From Oscheius sp. JU75 (Eukaryota; Nematoda; Chromadorea; Rhabditida; Rhabditidae): a stretch of 64,000 nucleotides of DNA. This document shows positions 25,939 through 38,108 of the stretch, in pieces. The stretch covers positions 992,001 through 1,056,000 of the forward strand of contig JASJZC010000006.1 in the NCBI GenBank assembly GCA_037178855.1, in the 5' to 3' direction. Each line of letters opens with the position of its first letter. Within the stretch, counting starts at the first letter, position 1. Made by a program: the position numbers and the translations under genes. Below the pieces are notes generated by a model. The model made no database searches, was not told the DNA's origin, and saw only the letters and a program-made list of their open reading frames with translations.

Positions 25939-27870
25939 TAGACAGTCATTCTGGCATTCCGTCAGCGTCGCATTAAGCTGTCTAGCATGCCCTTTGTAAT
26001 AATAGTTGCATCCGCTGTGCCATAGAAGTTGCGATGTCTCGTTCTTTGATCCTCTGTGCGAAGACTCCATATTTCGGATCCATACAGCAAACTTGGGACG
26101 ACGCAGGTCAGGTACACTCGTCGTTTCATCTTCATCGGGACAGGTGAGGAAGAGACGGTGGCGATTGAAAGCGGCCCAAGACGCTCCGATCCGACGGGAC
26201 AGCTCCTGGTTTACCGAGGTGCAGGTTACCGAATATCCAAGGTAAACGAAATACCGGACAAACTGTATAGCTGATCCTGTCAAGCGCAGACCTCCCTTGT
26301 AGGCATCGGTCATCGCGAAGGTTTTGCGATGATTGATTTTGAGCCCAATCCTACGGCTTCCTTGTTCCAGTTCAGTCACCATCCGCTACACAGATCTCAT
26401 TCTCTTTTCGATAAGAACGACATCATCGGCGTAGCGAAGATGAGTCAGCTTACGGCTGTTGATGTTGAAACCGATGCCGTCCTAATTGAGTTGACGGAAA
26501 AACGTCTTCGAGTACAGCGTTGAAGAGCAGTGGAGAAAGTACGCATCTTTGACGAGTTCCACGCTTGATGTTGACATCCACTAACTTTTTTTGCACTTTA
26601 ATCTTACAACCAGCATCTCTGTAGATACTTCGCAGCATCTCGATATAGAGTTGGTCCGAACCGTGTCTCTGGAGTGAGTTCCAGACTGCTTCCCACTCAA
26701 TAGTGTCTTAGGCTTTCTGGAAATCGACGAACACAAAATAGAGGTATCCTTTCAACAGAAACAACCCGGGCTTCGTCGAAAACTTCACGTATGCCATGGT
26801 ACTTGATTAGCCGGATCCTCCATTGCTTCTCTTCTCTCCTGGACAGCGTGTCGGAAAAGCGGCCAGTTCATCTTTGTCTGCATTGCCTTCTGTCGACGTC
26901 TGGGGAACTTGGCGTCTAGATCGACGATGAGACGGACAAGGCGGTGGTCGCTTTGTAAGTTAAACTGCTTGGTGACTTGAACTTTCCGCACGGCGTTGGA
27001 TCTTCGAACGAGGAACAGGTCGTATTCCTTGTAGGTGGTGCCATTCTCCAGGTCCACTTTCTTCCGGATCTCTGCTTACTGAAGGTGCTGGCTATGTTCC
27101 AACCGTGTTGTTGACAGAAGGAGATGAGTTGTTCTTCTCGACGGTTTCGGATACCATAGCCGTAAGCTCCGATCGACGGTTCTAATGAGTGGAAGCGCGG
27201 TCCCACGGAGGCATTCCAATCTCCGTGCACTATTGTACACCTATTTTCTGGGAAAGTTCACCTGGCTCATGATTCCAGTGCCCTAACCCTTACTCACACC
27301 ATTGGCCACGGCCAGCAGCCCCTGTTTCCAAAAAGATGCACCAGTCCGGTTGTACGCAGCTCTTTGAACCTTGCTCAGGAAACGGTTGTAGACGGCGTCA
27401 TCGGTACCACCTGTGGGTGCATAGTACATGACGAGATGGAAATTCTAGTTCGGCTCTCTCAGCTCCAATGTGCAGTATCTGTCGTCAATCGGTGTGAAGG
27501 GATGGATGCTGGAGACGAGACGCGGTGCTACAATGAAGCCCACGTCGCGTCGGTTGTACTGACCATCACTGTAGAGAAGTTGGCTGCCAGATTTCCTCAG
27601 TAGCTCTTGGCCGTTTCCCGTCTTCCATCTGTCGCTCAGGCCAACCACGTCGAAAGTGATCTTGAGCTGAGCCTCCCCGAGTTCGAGTAGGCGTCTCTTC
27701 GAGTGGATGTATTGGCAGTTGAGCTGACAGAGGTTGAGTTGGTCTCGCACCATGGGTGTTGTCGTGACGATCCCTCTGTGTCGCAGTGCTGGGACCGGAA
27801 CTCTTTCTTTCCACAAACGGTGACGGCTGTGGTAGGCCACTAGGGCGCGCTTGAAGAAGCGAGCGCACAG
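25938..27870 (-). mobile_element. Older, degenerate RTE-like LINE
   Basis: From 27870 down: a 5' region shared with 58827, endonuclease pieces (LNLCQLNCQYIHSKRRLLEL, HGDWNASVGPRFHS, NLQSDHRLVRLIVDL) and RT pieces (VNIKRGTRQRCVLSPLLFNA, LRYADDVVLIEK near 26430, ASWAAFNRHRLFL). The frame is broken many times. The consensus VRQGD is changed to TRQRC. Much older than the LINE at 21804. Confidence 0.85.
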
Positions 27871-27879
27871 TTTTGTGAA

Positions 27880-28320
27880 AATAAAGAAAATTGTCTCCGT
27901 CTTTATGCCAAAACTATGTCGGCCTTTTCAAATCCTTTTTTCTTTAAATCCTTTCTTATCAAATTATTTTCTTTTTAGAGTTTTCACCAAAGTCAGCTGT
28001 CCCGGGCTGACATATCTCTTCAACAATACTGTATACTGTAAGATCCACACCAGTGCTATTAGAGTAATATGAGTCAAGAGAACTGCGATAATATTTATTA
28101 GCCTCATATCATATTTATTGCAAATAATGTTTGTCTCTCTATCTATGACACGTGAGTTTCTACCGTTTACCGATTTCTATCTCTGTCCTAGCTTTTGCAC
28201 CGGTCTGAAGGACATTTCGGCTCGAATTAAAATGAGTCTGGTCTGGCAGATGCCTTCTGCGATGCTGTCAAGAAGTTCGAACATTTGGCGAAGAATGGTG
28301 TACAGCAATGGGTTGTGAAA
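27880..28320 (+). pseudogene. PLA2-like fragment, unit A
   Basis: Copy of the segment seen at 31440-31890. CCGGGCTGACATATCTCTTC corresponds to the PGLTDLFNN coding bases, with the cysteine-rich core decayed (a T-rich expansion and a stop), followed by SFCTGLKDIS near 28193. It sits directly upstream of the ankyrin gene at 28782, as unit B does for 32199, so the two were duplicated together. Confidence 0.45.
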
Positions 28321-28781
28321 TAAAACAAATAAAATTTTGCCTGTCTGTCTTAAATGCTTCATTCAATTTCTCGCCATTGCGAATATATCAACACCGAAAT
28401 TATCAACGCTAGCTGATCAATAAGTCTAATGTCTCTTCTCTTGCGAGCTCTCTTCTTGCCATTAACATTATTATTTTCTTATCGGCCGCCTCTAACTCTT
28501 CACACAATCAATACTCTTTCCTTGCTCCGCCCAGCCCTAGCTGGTCATACGTCTTTTCTATTTCTCTGAGCTCTCTCTTTGCCCATCTCTTATCAGCCGC
28601 CCTCCAATGCTACTCACAACAAAGATTTTTTCCTCTTTCGCCATACACCCGCAATGTCAGGGCCCTTTTGAATGAAGGAGATAGAGAGATAAATTCTGCA
28701 ATCCCAGAGTTTCAGACTAATAAGCCACGTTAAAACACTGACTCCTATTCTACACGAAAAGTGAGAAAGCCGGACATTGCC

Positions 28782-29787
28782 ATGGTATGTATCAGATTTT
28801 TGAAAAAAAAAAATAGTTCCTGTTCGTAACATTGCCTGAAAGGGATGGTATATAGCCCTGAAGGTCATTCAACTGTTTTGCCTGATGGCCGCTCCTTTTC
28901 AGGAACCCACAGACTTCCGTGATCCAATTTCTGACTCTCAAAGAGCAGTGGTCGATATTTTGATTAAACAGAAGGAATGGCCTGTGCTGAAGGAATTCAA
29001 CAGTGCTGAATCTCAAAATGACCAACAGTCCTTTGAAACTGTTATGAAAAGTGTGGGTAAAGTGGGTCTACTTAGAATTTCCAGAAAACGTTTTAAGAGC
29101 GGTGACCATGCCACAAAGGATGACAGCAAGTTCCTTAATTCCGAAAGTACCGTTCTGCACATTGACAGTGAAGATAAGAATGGCGCCACCCCACTGCACT
29201 TTGCTGCTTGTCGGGGAGATAATTTGATGGTGGAAATGCTCATCAAAGAAGAAGTTTCGGTGTCTTCAAAAGATAACAATTGGTGGACTCCTTTACATTT
29301 TGCTGTTAAAAATAATCACATTGAAAGTGCCAGGACCCTGCTCAAACATCGCGCGCCGATAGATGCCACCGACAAAGAAGGATGGTCTCCTCTTCAAGTC
29401 GCTTGCTTCGAAGGTGCGATCAACTGCGTCACATATCTCCTTGAACGTGGTGCTGATCCGAACACGACAGACAATTTTGGTTCAACTCCACTACATATCG
29501 CTACGCTTGCTAACCACGCCGATGTTGTCAAAATCCTTATCCAAAACGGAGCCAATGTAGACGCCCGTCGTATCTTCCTTCAGTCAGCACTGCACATTGC
29601 AAGTGTTAAAGGATATATTGACATTGTAGCTCTTCTCCTACAAGCTGGCGCCAATCCTAATAGTGCGGACCAATACGATGAGACACCTCTACAGGTTGCT
29701 CGAGCAAATCATCACAACGAAGTAGCGGCCATTCTAGTGAAATATGGAGTGTGTAAAACAACAAACATCCAACAACAGTTGAATTAA
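28782..29787 (+). CDS. Ankyrin-repeat protein ANK2 with full N-terminal module
   Basis: ATG at 28782-28784 directly precedes a 118-bp intron (28785-28902). Exon 2 runs open to a stop at 29785-29787, giving about 295 residues. Residues 2-60 are the shared module: PTDFRDPISDSQRAVVDILI, then KQKEWPVLKEFNSAESQNDQ and QSFETVMKSVGKVGLL. About six ankyrin repeats follow ([100 protein letters not shown]). No signal peptide or membrane segment, so a cytosolic protein-binding role is inferred. This is the only family copy here with an unbroken frame and complete module. Confidence 0.85.
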
Positions 29788-29929
29788 GGTTCAAATGAAA
29801 TCATCGTTGTATATGTCTTAATTTTTTTTATCCAGGTTTTCCTACTCTACACTCAATTTTATTTCTGTGTATCATTGTTTCTTTAACCAAAACATCTTCA
29901 GACCCTGTATTAAATGATAATGATATGAT

Positions 29930-30330
29930 AATGGGAATATGAATCAGGAGAACTGCGATAATATCTATTAGCCTCTCATATTTATTATAAACAATGTTTG
30001 TCTATGACAAATCAAGTATTTATCTATTCATGATACGTGAGTTTTCTCGCCATTGCGAATCTACCAATACCGAAATTATCAACGCTTGCTGATCAATAAG
30101 TCTAATGTCTCTTCTCTTGCGAGCTCTCTTCTTGCCTTTAACATTATTATTCATCCTTATCTCTCCGCTCGCACAGTATTTCTCTCCTATCAACCGCCCC
30201 CCAACTCTGCTCACAACAAAGATTCTTCTCTTTTTCCTTGCCCGTCTCTTAACAGCCTGACTTCTATTCTAGACGAAGAAGTGAAGAAGCCGGACGTTGT
30301 CGTTATATATACCAGATTTTAAATAAGGAA
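29930..30330 (+). repeat. Partial copy of ankyrin-gene 5' flank
   Basis: Contains the same upstream block as the ankyrin genes (TGATCAATAAGTCTAATGTC near 30090, CTCTGCTCACAACAAAGATT near 30205) and the leader ending GAAGAAGCCGGACGTTGTCG. There the ATG is changed to GTTATA and no coding exon follows. An abandoned fourth copy of the ankyrin unit. Confidence 0.6.
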
Positions 30331-30339
30331 GTTTCTTAT

Positions 30340-30660
30340 CATAATTGCATTGCCTGTGTATGGATCAAAGTAATAGCAGTAGTAGCAAGGAAACCCGTCA
30401 GCTCTGTTAGGTCTTGGGCATTTCATGTTGCAACTTCTATTCTATCCTCTTACTGGATGCAGCGCTGGAGAGGACAAACTGTTTTACGGAAGTCATCGCT
30501 AATCGAAAGCTTGGAAAACTCCTTACAAGCACTCGACACCGAAGTAGCAACGAAGAGAAGGAAAAAGATCTGGAGTGAAGATAGAAGGAATTGTCAAAAC
30601 ACCTGCAAGGTCTGAAGCCGACGCATTACAAGCGAGATAGGGGACAGATTTTGAGGGAAC
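30340..30660. repeat. Second copy of HPPD 3'-flank segment
   Basis: Matches 43220-43560 in inverted orientation (TATGGATCAAAGTAATAGCA, GCAGCGCTGGAGAGGACAAA, CACTCGACACCGAAGTAGCA). Short frames in it resemble each other between copies but none is consistently open, so coding status is unclear. Confidence 0.55.
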
Positions 30661-30969
30661 CTCGTGAAGAATAAGAGTCAGTGTTTTGACGTGGCTGATC
30701 AGTCTGAAACTCTGGAATGGCAGACTTTGTCTCTCAATCTCTCTGTCTCTCTGTCTCTTCGTCGCTCTGTCTCCCTGTTTCTCTGTCTCTCTGTCTATCT
30801 CTCAGTATCTCATTTAAAGGGACCCTGATATTGCGGGTGTATGGTGAAAGAGAGATATCTTTGTTGTGGGTAGCGTTGGAGGACGACTGATAAGAGAAAC
30901 GCAGGCGAAAAGAGAGCTGGCAGCTGATTAGAGAAGTTTCACGAGCAAAGAGAGACAGACTTAGAACAG

Positions 30970-31362
30970 GGATAGAAAACGGTAGACACTCACGTATCAT
31001 CGCAGTTCCCCTGACTCATTTTACTCGCATAGCACTGGTCGTGGGTCTTACAGGCATTGTTGAAGAGATCTGTCAGCCCGGGACAGCAGATTTTGGTGAA
31101 ACATGAGATGAAAATTCGCTCGCGTCCCCAGATCCGTATTCCCATTTTTGAGCATTGAAAATGTCGGAAACCCAGGTTCCGATCCCTTTGAAGAAGTTGC
31201 TAATATCTTGGAAGACGTCGCACTGTAAGAATTACTGTCTCTATCTCGGTCTCTCCGTCTTTATGCCATAATTATGTCGGCCTTTCCAAATCCTTTCTTT
31301 TCAAATTCTTTCTTTTCAATTTCTTTCTACCAACAAGTGTTCCTTTTTTCTAAGTCACGGGG
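30970..31362 (-). repeat. Left arm of small inverted duplication (PLA2-like)
   Basis: Approximate reverse complement of 31374-31770, with its centre at about 31368 in the hairpin AAGTCACGG-GGATGG-CCGTGACTT. It carries a minus-strand copy of the PLA2-like exon. The arms differ by several substitutions and indels, so it is clearly older than the 19.7 kb palindrome. Confidence 0.75.
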
Positions 31363-31439
31363 ATGGCCGTGACTTAACCTGTGACTTGTTGATTGAAAAG
31401 AAAGAATTTGATAAGGAAGAATTTGAAAACAAAGAATTT

Positions 31440-31890
31440 GAAAAGGCCGACATAGTTTTGACATGAAGACGGAGAGACTGAGAGACAGAAACAGAGATAG
31501 AGACAGTAATTTTTACCGTGCGACGTCTTCCATTAGCAACTTCTTCAAAGGGATCGGAACCTGGGTTTCCGACATTTTCAATGCTCAAAAATGGGAATAC
31601 GGATCTGGGGACGCGAGCGAATTTTCATCTCATGTTTCACCAAAATCTGCTGTCCCGGGCTGACAGATCTCTTCAATAATGCCTGTAAGACCCACAACAA
31701 GTGCTATGCGAGTAAAATGAGTCAGGGGAACTGCGATGATACGTGAGTGTCTACCGTTTACCGTTTTCTAACCCTGTCCAAGCTTTTGCACCTGTCTGAA
31801 GGACATTTCTGTGGTCTGGCAGATGCCTTCTGCGATGCTGTCTAGAAGTTCGAACATTTGGCGAAGAATGGTGTACAGCAATGGGTTGTG
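31440..31890 (+). pseudogene. PLA2-like cysteine-rich fragment, unit B
   Basis: One frame reads GRERIFISCFTKICCPGLTD followed by LFNNACKTHNKCYASKMSQG and NCDDT up to a donor (GTGAGTG, about 31743), then FCTCLKDIS near 31785. The spacing of ACKTHNKCY and the neighbouring cysteines resembles the secreted phospholipase A2 CCxxHDxCY site, with Asp replaced by Asn, which should remove catalysis. No signal peptide or complete gene. Repeated at 27880 and, inverted, near 31000-31230. A PLA2-like origin is an inference. Confidence 0.4.
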
Positions 31891-32198
31891 AAATAAAACA
31901 AATAAAATTTTGCCTGCCTGTCTTAAATGCTTCATTCAATTTCTCGCCATTGCGAATATATCAACACCGAAATTATCAACGCTAGCTGATCAATAAGTCT
32001 AATGTCTCTTCTCTTGCGAGCTCTCTGCTTGCCTTTAACATTATTATTCATCCTTATCTCTCCGCTCGCACAGTATTTCTCTCCTATCAACCGCCCCCCA
32101 ACTCTGCTCACAACAAAGATTCTTCTCTCTTTCCTTGCCCGTCTCTTATCAGCCTGACTTCTATTCTAGACGAAGAAGTGAAGAAGCCGGACATTGTC

Positions 32199-33479
32199 AT
32201 GGTATGTATCAAATTCCAAAAAGAAAGTTTCTTATCATAACATTGCCTGAAAAGCGATGGTATATAAGCCTGTAGGTTATTCAACAATCCCTTTTCAGGA
32301 ATCCCCCAACATTCGTGATCCCCTTAACCCTAGCCGAGCAGTTGTCGATACCTTGATTAAACAGAAGGAATTTATCAGAATGGAAATAGAAATGGATAAA
32401 GTGGGTCTGATTAAAAATTCCAGAAAACGTTTAAGAGCGGTGACCATGACAGCAAGTTCGATATTATTGATCTTCACATTGCCGTTCTCAGGGGAAATCA
32501 GAAAATGGTTCAATCGCTGATTGATAAAGGAGTCGATGTAAATGGCAAAGAGGGCGAATATAACTTCACTCCTTTGCATTTTGCTGTCCTAAATAGTAAT
32601 GTTGACATGGTCAAGCTGCTCCTGAAACATGGAGCTTTCGTCAACAGCCGCAACAATCACCTCATGCTTTTTCTCCAAGATAGAGCTATCGCCGACAGTG
32701 AAGAAAAATATGGCGCCACTCCCCTACACTTTGCTGCTTGTCGGAGAAATAATTTGATAGTGGAAATGCTAATCACAGCAGGAGCTTCGGTCACTTCAAA
32801 GACAGAAGATGGGTGGACTCCTTTACATTTTGCTGCTGGACATAATAACATTGAATGTGCCAGAACCCTGTTAAAGCATCGTGCGTCGATCGATGCAGTG
32901 ACTGTAACCGGCAGTACTCCTCTTCACCTTGCGGCCGAGGGTGGACATGAACTAATAGCAAAGCTTCTACTCGACGGGAAAGCTGATCTTAATGTTTGTG
33001 ATTGCGATGGACGTACTCCTCTTCATTGCGCTTGCAGTAAAGACATGATAAAAGTATTCAAATTGCTACTTCTATACAAGGCTACAGTTGAAGTCACCGA
33101 AGGATGGTCTCTTCTTCATGTCGCTTGCTTTGAAGGTGCGATCAACTGCATCACATTTCTCCTTGAACGTGGTGCTGATCCGAACACGACAGACAATTTT
33201 GGTTCAACTCCACTACATATCGCTACGCTTGCTAACCACGCCGATGTTGTCAAAATCCTTATCCAAAACGGAGCCAATGTAGACGCCCGTCGTATCTTCC
33301 TTCAGTCAGCACTGCACATTGCAAGTGTTAAAGGATATATTGACATTGTAGTTCTTCTCCTACAAGCTGGCGCCAATCCTAATAGTGCGGACCAGTACAA
33401 TGAGACACTTCTACAGGTTGCTCGAGCAAATCATCACAACGAAGTAGCGGTCATTCTAAAGAAATATGGAGCCAGTTAG
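32199..33479 (+). CDS. Ankyrin-repeat gene ANK3, frameshifted near start
   Basis: ATG at 32199-32201, intron 32202-32298, then ESPNIRDPLNPSRAVVDTLI and KQKEF, after which the module is cut short (internal deletion of about 30 residues compared with ANK2) and resumes at DKVGLI. One T is missing from the run near 32428 compared with ANK2, putting the start out of frame with the array. The ankyrin part (from about 32440, open from 32505 to the stop at 33477-33479) has about nine repeats, for example TPLHFAACRRNNLIVEMLIT, TPLHLAAEGGHELIAKLLLD and TPLHIATLANHADVVKILIQ. The frameshift sits in a homopolymer, so it may be a base-calling error. Confidence 0.75.
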
Positions 33480-33650
33480 AAAAACAAATATTCAACAACA
33501 GTTAAATTGTACTTCAAATAAAAATCATAATTGTATATATCGTCATTGTTTAATCCATGTAGGGGACACGGAAGTTTAGAGTCTAGCAGAGAAACAAAAA
33601 AACCCAGAGATGGAGAGACCGAGAGATAGAGTGATAGAAAGACATATACA

Positions 33651-34060
33651 GGGTGCGGCATAATTACGATAACAAGATGCGTGCGCGCGAAATTTCATTT
33701 TTTGAGAATTTACAAGTCCATTTAGTTTTTTCTGCTTTACTCTCAACGTGTCCCGCAGGGTCTCCACCACTCTAGCATGGTTCAAAGAGCTGGGAAGCCT
33801 GGTCGACCTTTGTGAATGCGGAAGACAAATTTCTGTAACGACTACAGCCAATATCAAGAAAGTAATTGTCTTCAAAGGAACCCGGCCCGTTCGGTACGCA
33901 AAATGGCGAAGGACATAGGAATTTCGGAACACTCGATGGGTAGAATCATTGAAAAGAAGCTAAAGAGGAAGTGCTACAAGCAAAAACCAGAAGAGGAGAA
34001 GAGCCTGTGAGTGACTAACACGTTGCTCCATGTTGAACACAGCATTTTTACAGGAAATTC
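33651..34060 (+). mobile_element. Tc1/mariner transposase N-terminal fragment
   Basis: The frame at 33816-34010 reads NPARSVRKMAKDIGISEHSM and GRIIEKKLKRKCYK, the paired helix-turn-helix DNA-binding domain of mariner-type transposases. CAGGGTGCGGCATAATTACG at about 33653 may be a terminal repeat. The DDE catalytic domain is missing. Confidence 0.7.
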
Positions 34061-34331
34061 CAATGGGTAATGGAATGATGCTGAGATTTAATTGCAGCTA
34101 TGACGCTCACGGTCATAATTCATTTAGGAAATTAAAGACTACTCAGTTTGGGCGCCTCTATCCCTTACCTTTTTCCTATATCCGCAAGTAGTTCCGTTCC
34201 TTCTGTGCTGTTTCAAATACTTCGGCACGCTTTTCTGCAGGTAACAAATCCCCGCATACACTTTAAAATGGCTACATTCCGGGAGAGGATGACATAAATA
34301 GAGACACGGTAGATGCAGCTCCATCTAACTA

Positions 34332-34876
34332 CAGGGTGGCCGATAAGTATTGGTGCGTAAAAGATGCGTTTTTCTTCGAAATCAGAAAACTTTTTGCACA
34401 TTAGGTGCCTAGATATAGTGGAAAACACCTCGCAAATCTATATTTTCAGTCAGATCGAGAGATTTACTTTTAAATTTGCAAAGTGGTGGGAACTGCGACC
34501 GTGAAACAGCTTGTGCGGCGCAAGTGACATGTCAAAAAAACTAATTACGTATAAATCCTAAATGGTGTGTTTTGAATAGCTTGGACCTAAGTTTTTACGC
34601 TGTTAGAACAATTATGATGTCTTCGGTATTAAAAGAATGGAAAGGTTTTTCTTTGGTGGATTGCTTGGGTATCTTTTTTAGGTTGATTTTGCCAAGAGTT
34701 GAAAGTGGTATCCATTGTTTTCTAGACAAACCGAAAAACTTTATAACATGAAAAATGTTGGTCGAACAGAGCATAAAAACTAGTGTTAAATCAGCATATA
34801 TACAGGCCTTTAAGATGAACTGTGGGAAACAAGGACTCCATATAAGTAAACGCGCCAATACTTATCGGCTACCCCG
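34332..34876. mobile_element. MITE of mariner type with TA duplication
   Basis: A 545-bp element. The left end CAGGGTGGCCGATAAGTATT is matched by the inverted right end (reading CGGGGTAGCCGATAAGTATT in reverse complement). Both sides are flanked by TA (34330-34331 and 34877-34878), the target duplication of Tc1/mariner elements. No transposase inside. Confidence 0.85.
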
Positions 34877-34878
34877 TA

Positions 34879-36613
34879 CATGTTCCAAGGGTAGCTTTTG
34901 ACGCTGAATCGATTGCAAAAACGTAAAAATGGCTGAAAAATACAAAAAAATGGTCAGGAAAGTGTTGCGCGGGAAATTCAAACGGGGTAGCGCTTTAGGC
35001 TTGCTTTAACAGAGACTTACGGGAGTCCGGGACCACAGCACAATGATACGTGGTGTTCAAAACAGTGTTCCTTAATGGGGCCAGAAATGAAGCGATGGGA
35101 AGCAGATCAAAAAAATTGTTTCGATATATGTATTAATGATCAGAATTGCATTCACATGAACTAGGCTGGGAACGACGATCAATGATCAGAAAAAGAGCGT
35201 CTTTCTTATACGGAACACTTCTTATCGGTCTCATTGTATGTTTAAAAATGCCAACTTTAACGGAGGCAGAGTATATTATTCTCAATGAAAGTCACGATGC
35301 ACAAAATAATGGTCCATTTATGTCAGAACCCAAAGAGGCAACTCTGTATTCGTGTGGTTGTATAATGTTTAAATTGCTGCTTTCCTGCGTGTCCCGCAAC
35401 GATTACTATATTTCTCGGCAAATAGGAACCATTTTTGAATCCCCCAGTCCTACTCAGATATCAGATACTCTACTCAGATATTTTTCTGTTCTTCTTATCT
35501 AGATAGACATTCGTTCTTGTTCTCTGTCTTTTCTAAAAAAAACATATACACATATTCGTGCAGTTTGTTAGACAGTGTGAGAGTCCAAGTCCATGTTTTA
35601 CACCTTCAAAAACATGCGTTTCCTGTTCGGGGTCTCAAGCTTCAAAACAGCTCACTACTCATGCTAAGTTCACTTTTCCATCTCATATAAAAATATGTAC
35701 TCTTTAAAAATCACAGTTCTCTTCATCTACCACAATGAAGTAGATGAGTGGACAACAGTCGGAGACTCCTCTCTCTCTTCTAGCCCCTACTATTCTCTGG
35801 AAAGATAGGAAAGACAACTCATCCTGGGGAACCGGCTGTGGTTTCAAGCTCTACGTACTCTCCATTGAAACCGGTCACAGTATGAGTTACCACTAAAAGT
35901 GTAAAAGACTACCGGTATCTACTCACTTCCATTGGGCTCCTTTCAACGGAGGGACCTGTCGTCTACAGGGAGGACATAATCTGGATAGACATGTAAAGAG
36001 TGCTCCAAGGGATCATGTCTGTGGAGGGAAACGGTAAGATTAAGACAGACTGAGATGAAATTCTAATGTTTTAGGAGCCGCAAAAGGGAAGCGAATGAAG
36101 GAAATCTGGGAGTTTTGTGAGGGATGTAAATTCCTTATTTTTCAATAAACATTGGCCTGCCTTCTCTGTCTCTCTGGCTAGTTATCTCTTTGTCTCTCGC
36201 CTTACTAGTAACTTCCACGACTGGAAAGAAAGCAGAGTAACCTGTCTACTATCGGCAAGTGGCTGCAACTATTTCGGATATCCGTGAAGAGTAAAAGAAG
36301 ACTTTCGAGGAATGTGAAGAAAAACTTGCTTCTCCGACCTTCTCTGTACCCACAACCACAGGATAATTGTTGACTCAAGAAGGGAGTTTCAGACTCGATG
36401 AAACCAGTCAGTGTGACCTACGGGTGTCGCTGTGGCTACAAGCCTTTCATACAACTTGAGAAATATTTATAACCCATAGTTCCGGACCCGTATTATCTCG
36501 ATCACTGATTCAGGTTGACTATTTAACCTGCTCCCACTGCCCTCTCAACTGCTGAAAGTAGATATCCTTGACTTTCTCTGCCGACACACTCTCTGGTCCT
36601 TGTTCCGGGATTT
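34879..36613. other. No supportable gene
   Basis: A short basic stretch (KYKKMVRKVLRGKFKRGSA near 34938) could be leftover transposase DNA-binding sequence. Otherwise only short frames; 35146-35502 is open for 118 residues but matches nothing recognised and has no splice or start context worth weight. Confidence 0.45.
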
Positions 36614-36773
36614 CTATATGGAGAAGACGGTACAGGGATCTGGAAGAGTGTGAGTCAAGAAACGTGTCAAAGTACAGGGGAACCGTTTGATGTTGAAAGA
36701 CGTGTAGGGTAGGAGAAAGAGCATCATTAGACTGAGGATAGGCATTAGGGAGGTCTGGAAATAGGGAGACTGG

Positions 36774-36845
<72 letters not shown>

Positions 36846-38108
36846 TTTTCACCTGATACTCATGAAAGCTCCCAAACTTCACTATCGACGAGATAATGGC
36901 CTGAGTTAGAGGCTCACTTGATTGAAAGATCGGTAAGTATAGATGGAAGATCTGGAAAGAGTACTGTCACTTCTCCATCACTCGACTTACAATAGTGTTT
37001 GAGAGAGTCATCAGGGCAACAATGATCATGACCGGAACCATAAGACGAGCTGTACTGACGTTTTCTTTAAGTTGGAACTTTCTGGATAAGGTGTTGGAAC
37101 TGTTGCTGACCTGGAATGAAGAGTTAGTTAATGAGACAGTGAGAAAGGGAGCCAGAGAGAGCTACCCACCTTCCTCTTCCTATTGACCAGCCACAAGGCT
37201 AAGAAAATAGCCAGAGTGATGAAATTGAATGAGAACAAAATATCTCCAGCTATCCTAGAGCTCTCAGCATAGACCAGATCCGGGGTACAGTACGGCATAC
37301 ACTTTTGTGGAGGTGCACCGATTATTGGGAGCAATCCGATGAGGGCCTAAACATTGGAAAGTTGTCAGTTGTCAGACAAAGACTGACCTGTATACCACAG
37401 AGAAGAATTCCGACCCATTTCAGTGGTTTCGCCTCATAGGTTCCAAAGCGGACAGTGGCTAAAGTCCGTTCGAAGGCGACTATGAGGGCAGAGAGAGCCA
37501 AGGCGAAGCCTCCAGTTGACCAGATTTGACGGAGACCTGGAATAGTTGATTCTCCCTCTGTCTCTCTGTTCCTCATCCCACCTACCCAGTTATCTAACGA
37601 ACCGAGATCAGTCCCAACCTTACTGAAATGGCACTAATTGCAGTTTATCCCCAAGACCCCCGAGATCACGACCTTTTCCTTGTCAGCAAATAGGTTTTTT
37701 TTGGAAGCCAAACTCACGTAAGCAGGTACCCGGAGAATAGACCAGTCTTTCGCATTTTGTGAAGTCATCAGGGATGAGAAAGACAACGTAGAGAATGTAG
37801 AGAGCGGTGGCGAGAACTCCTGAAAGAATGGTTTGTCTCTGTATCTGTATCTATCTTTGTCTCTGTCCTCTCTCACACTCACCCATATTGGAAATGATCA
37901 TAGAGACCAGCATACAGGTCAGAAGACATCTGATGTTGAAGTGCAACGCTGCAGCTTGTAGTACAGCCATACACATGAAGGTCAGTCCAATTATAGCCAC
38001 CGGTGTCACAATACTTCTGGCCAGGAGAAGGTACAGAGCTATGGAGTCTCTGTCATAGAGACCGATGGCTGCTGTACACATTTCTGGTAGACGAATGTCA
38101 CAGGACAT
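36614..38108 (-). CDS. Nematode-type 7TM chemoreceptor (Sra/Srab-like)
   Basis: Seven exons join in frame: 37883-38108, 37718-37819, 37388-37536, 37170-37346, 36991-37110, 36853-36900 and 36614-36754, giving 320 residues, the usual size for nematode serpentine receptors. Hydrophobic segments include SIVTPVAIIGLTFMCMAVLQ, LATALYILYVVFLI, FALALSALIVAFERTLATV, WVGILLCGIQALIGLLPII, ILFSFNFITLAIFLALWLV, LMVPVMIIVALMTLSNTI and SLMPILSLMMLFLLPYTSF. The ERTLAT-x-RF--YE and LS-KFQ-KEN patterns are typical of Sra/Srab receptors. The start is preceded by TTTTTCAGG, a trans-splice acceptor. Introns carry GTCTCT or GACA tracts. Likely a sensory-neuron plasma-membrane receptor; ligand unknown. Confidence 0.8.
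36774..36842. repeat. (CTGT)n microsatellite
   Basis: About 17 perfect CTGT units inside the last intron of the 7TM receptor gene (36755-36852). Confidence 0.95.

Noticed and set aside
33476-34324. Short frames around 33500-34324 on the minus strand
   Set aside because: Low-complexity or antisense to the mariner fragment; no motif.
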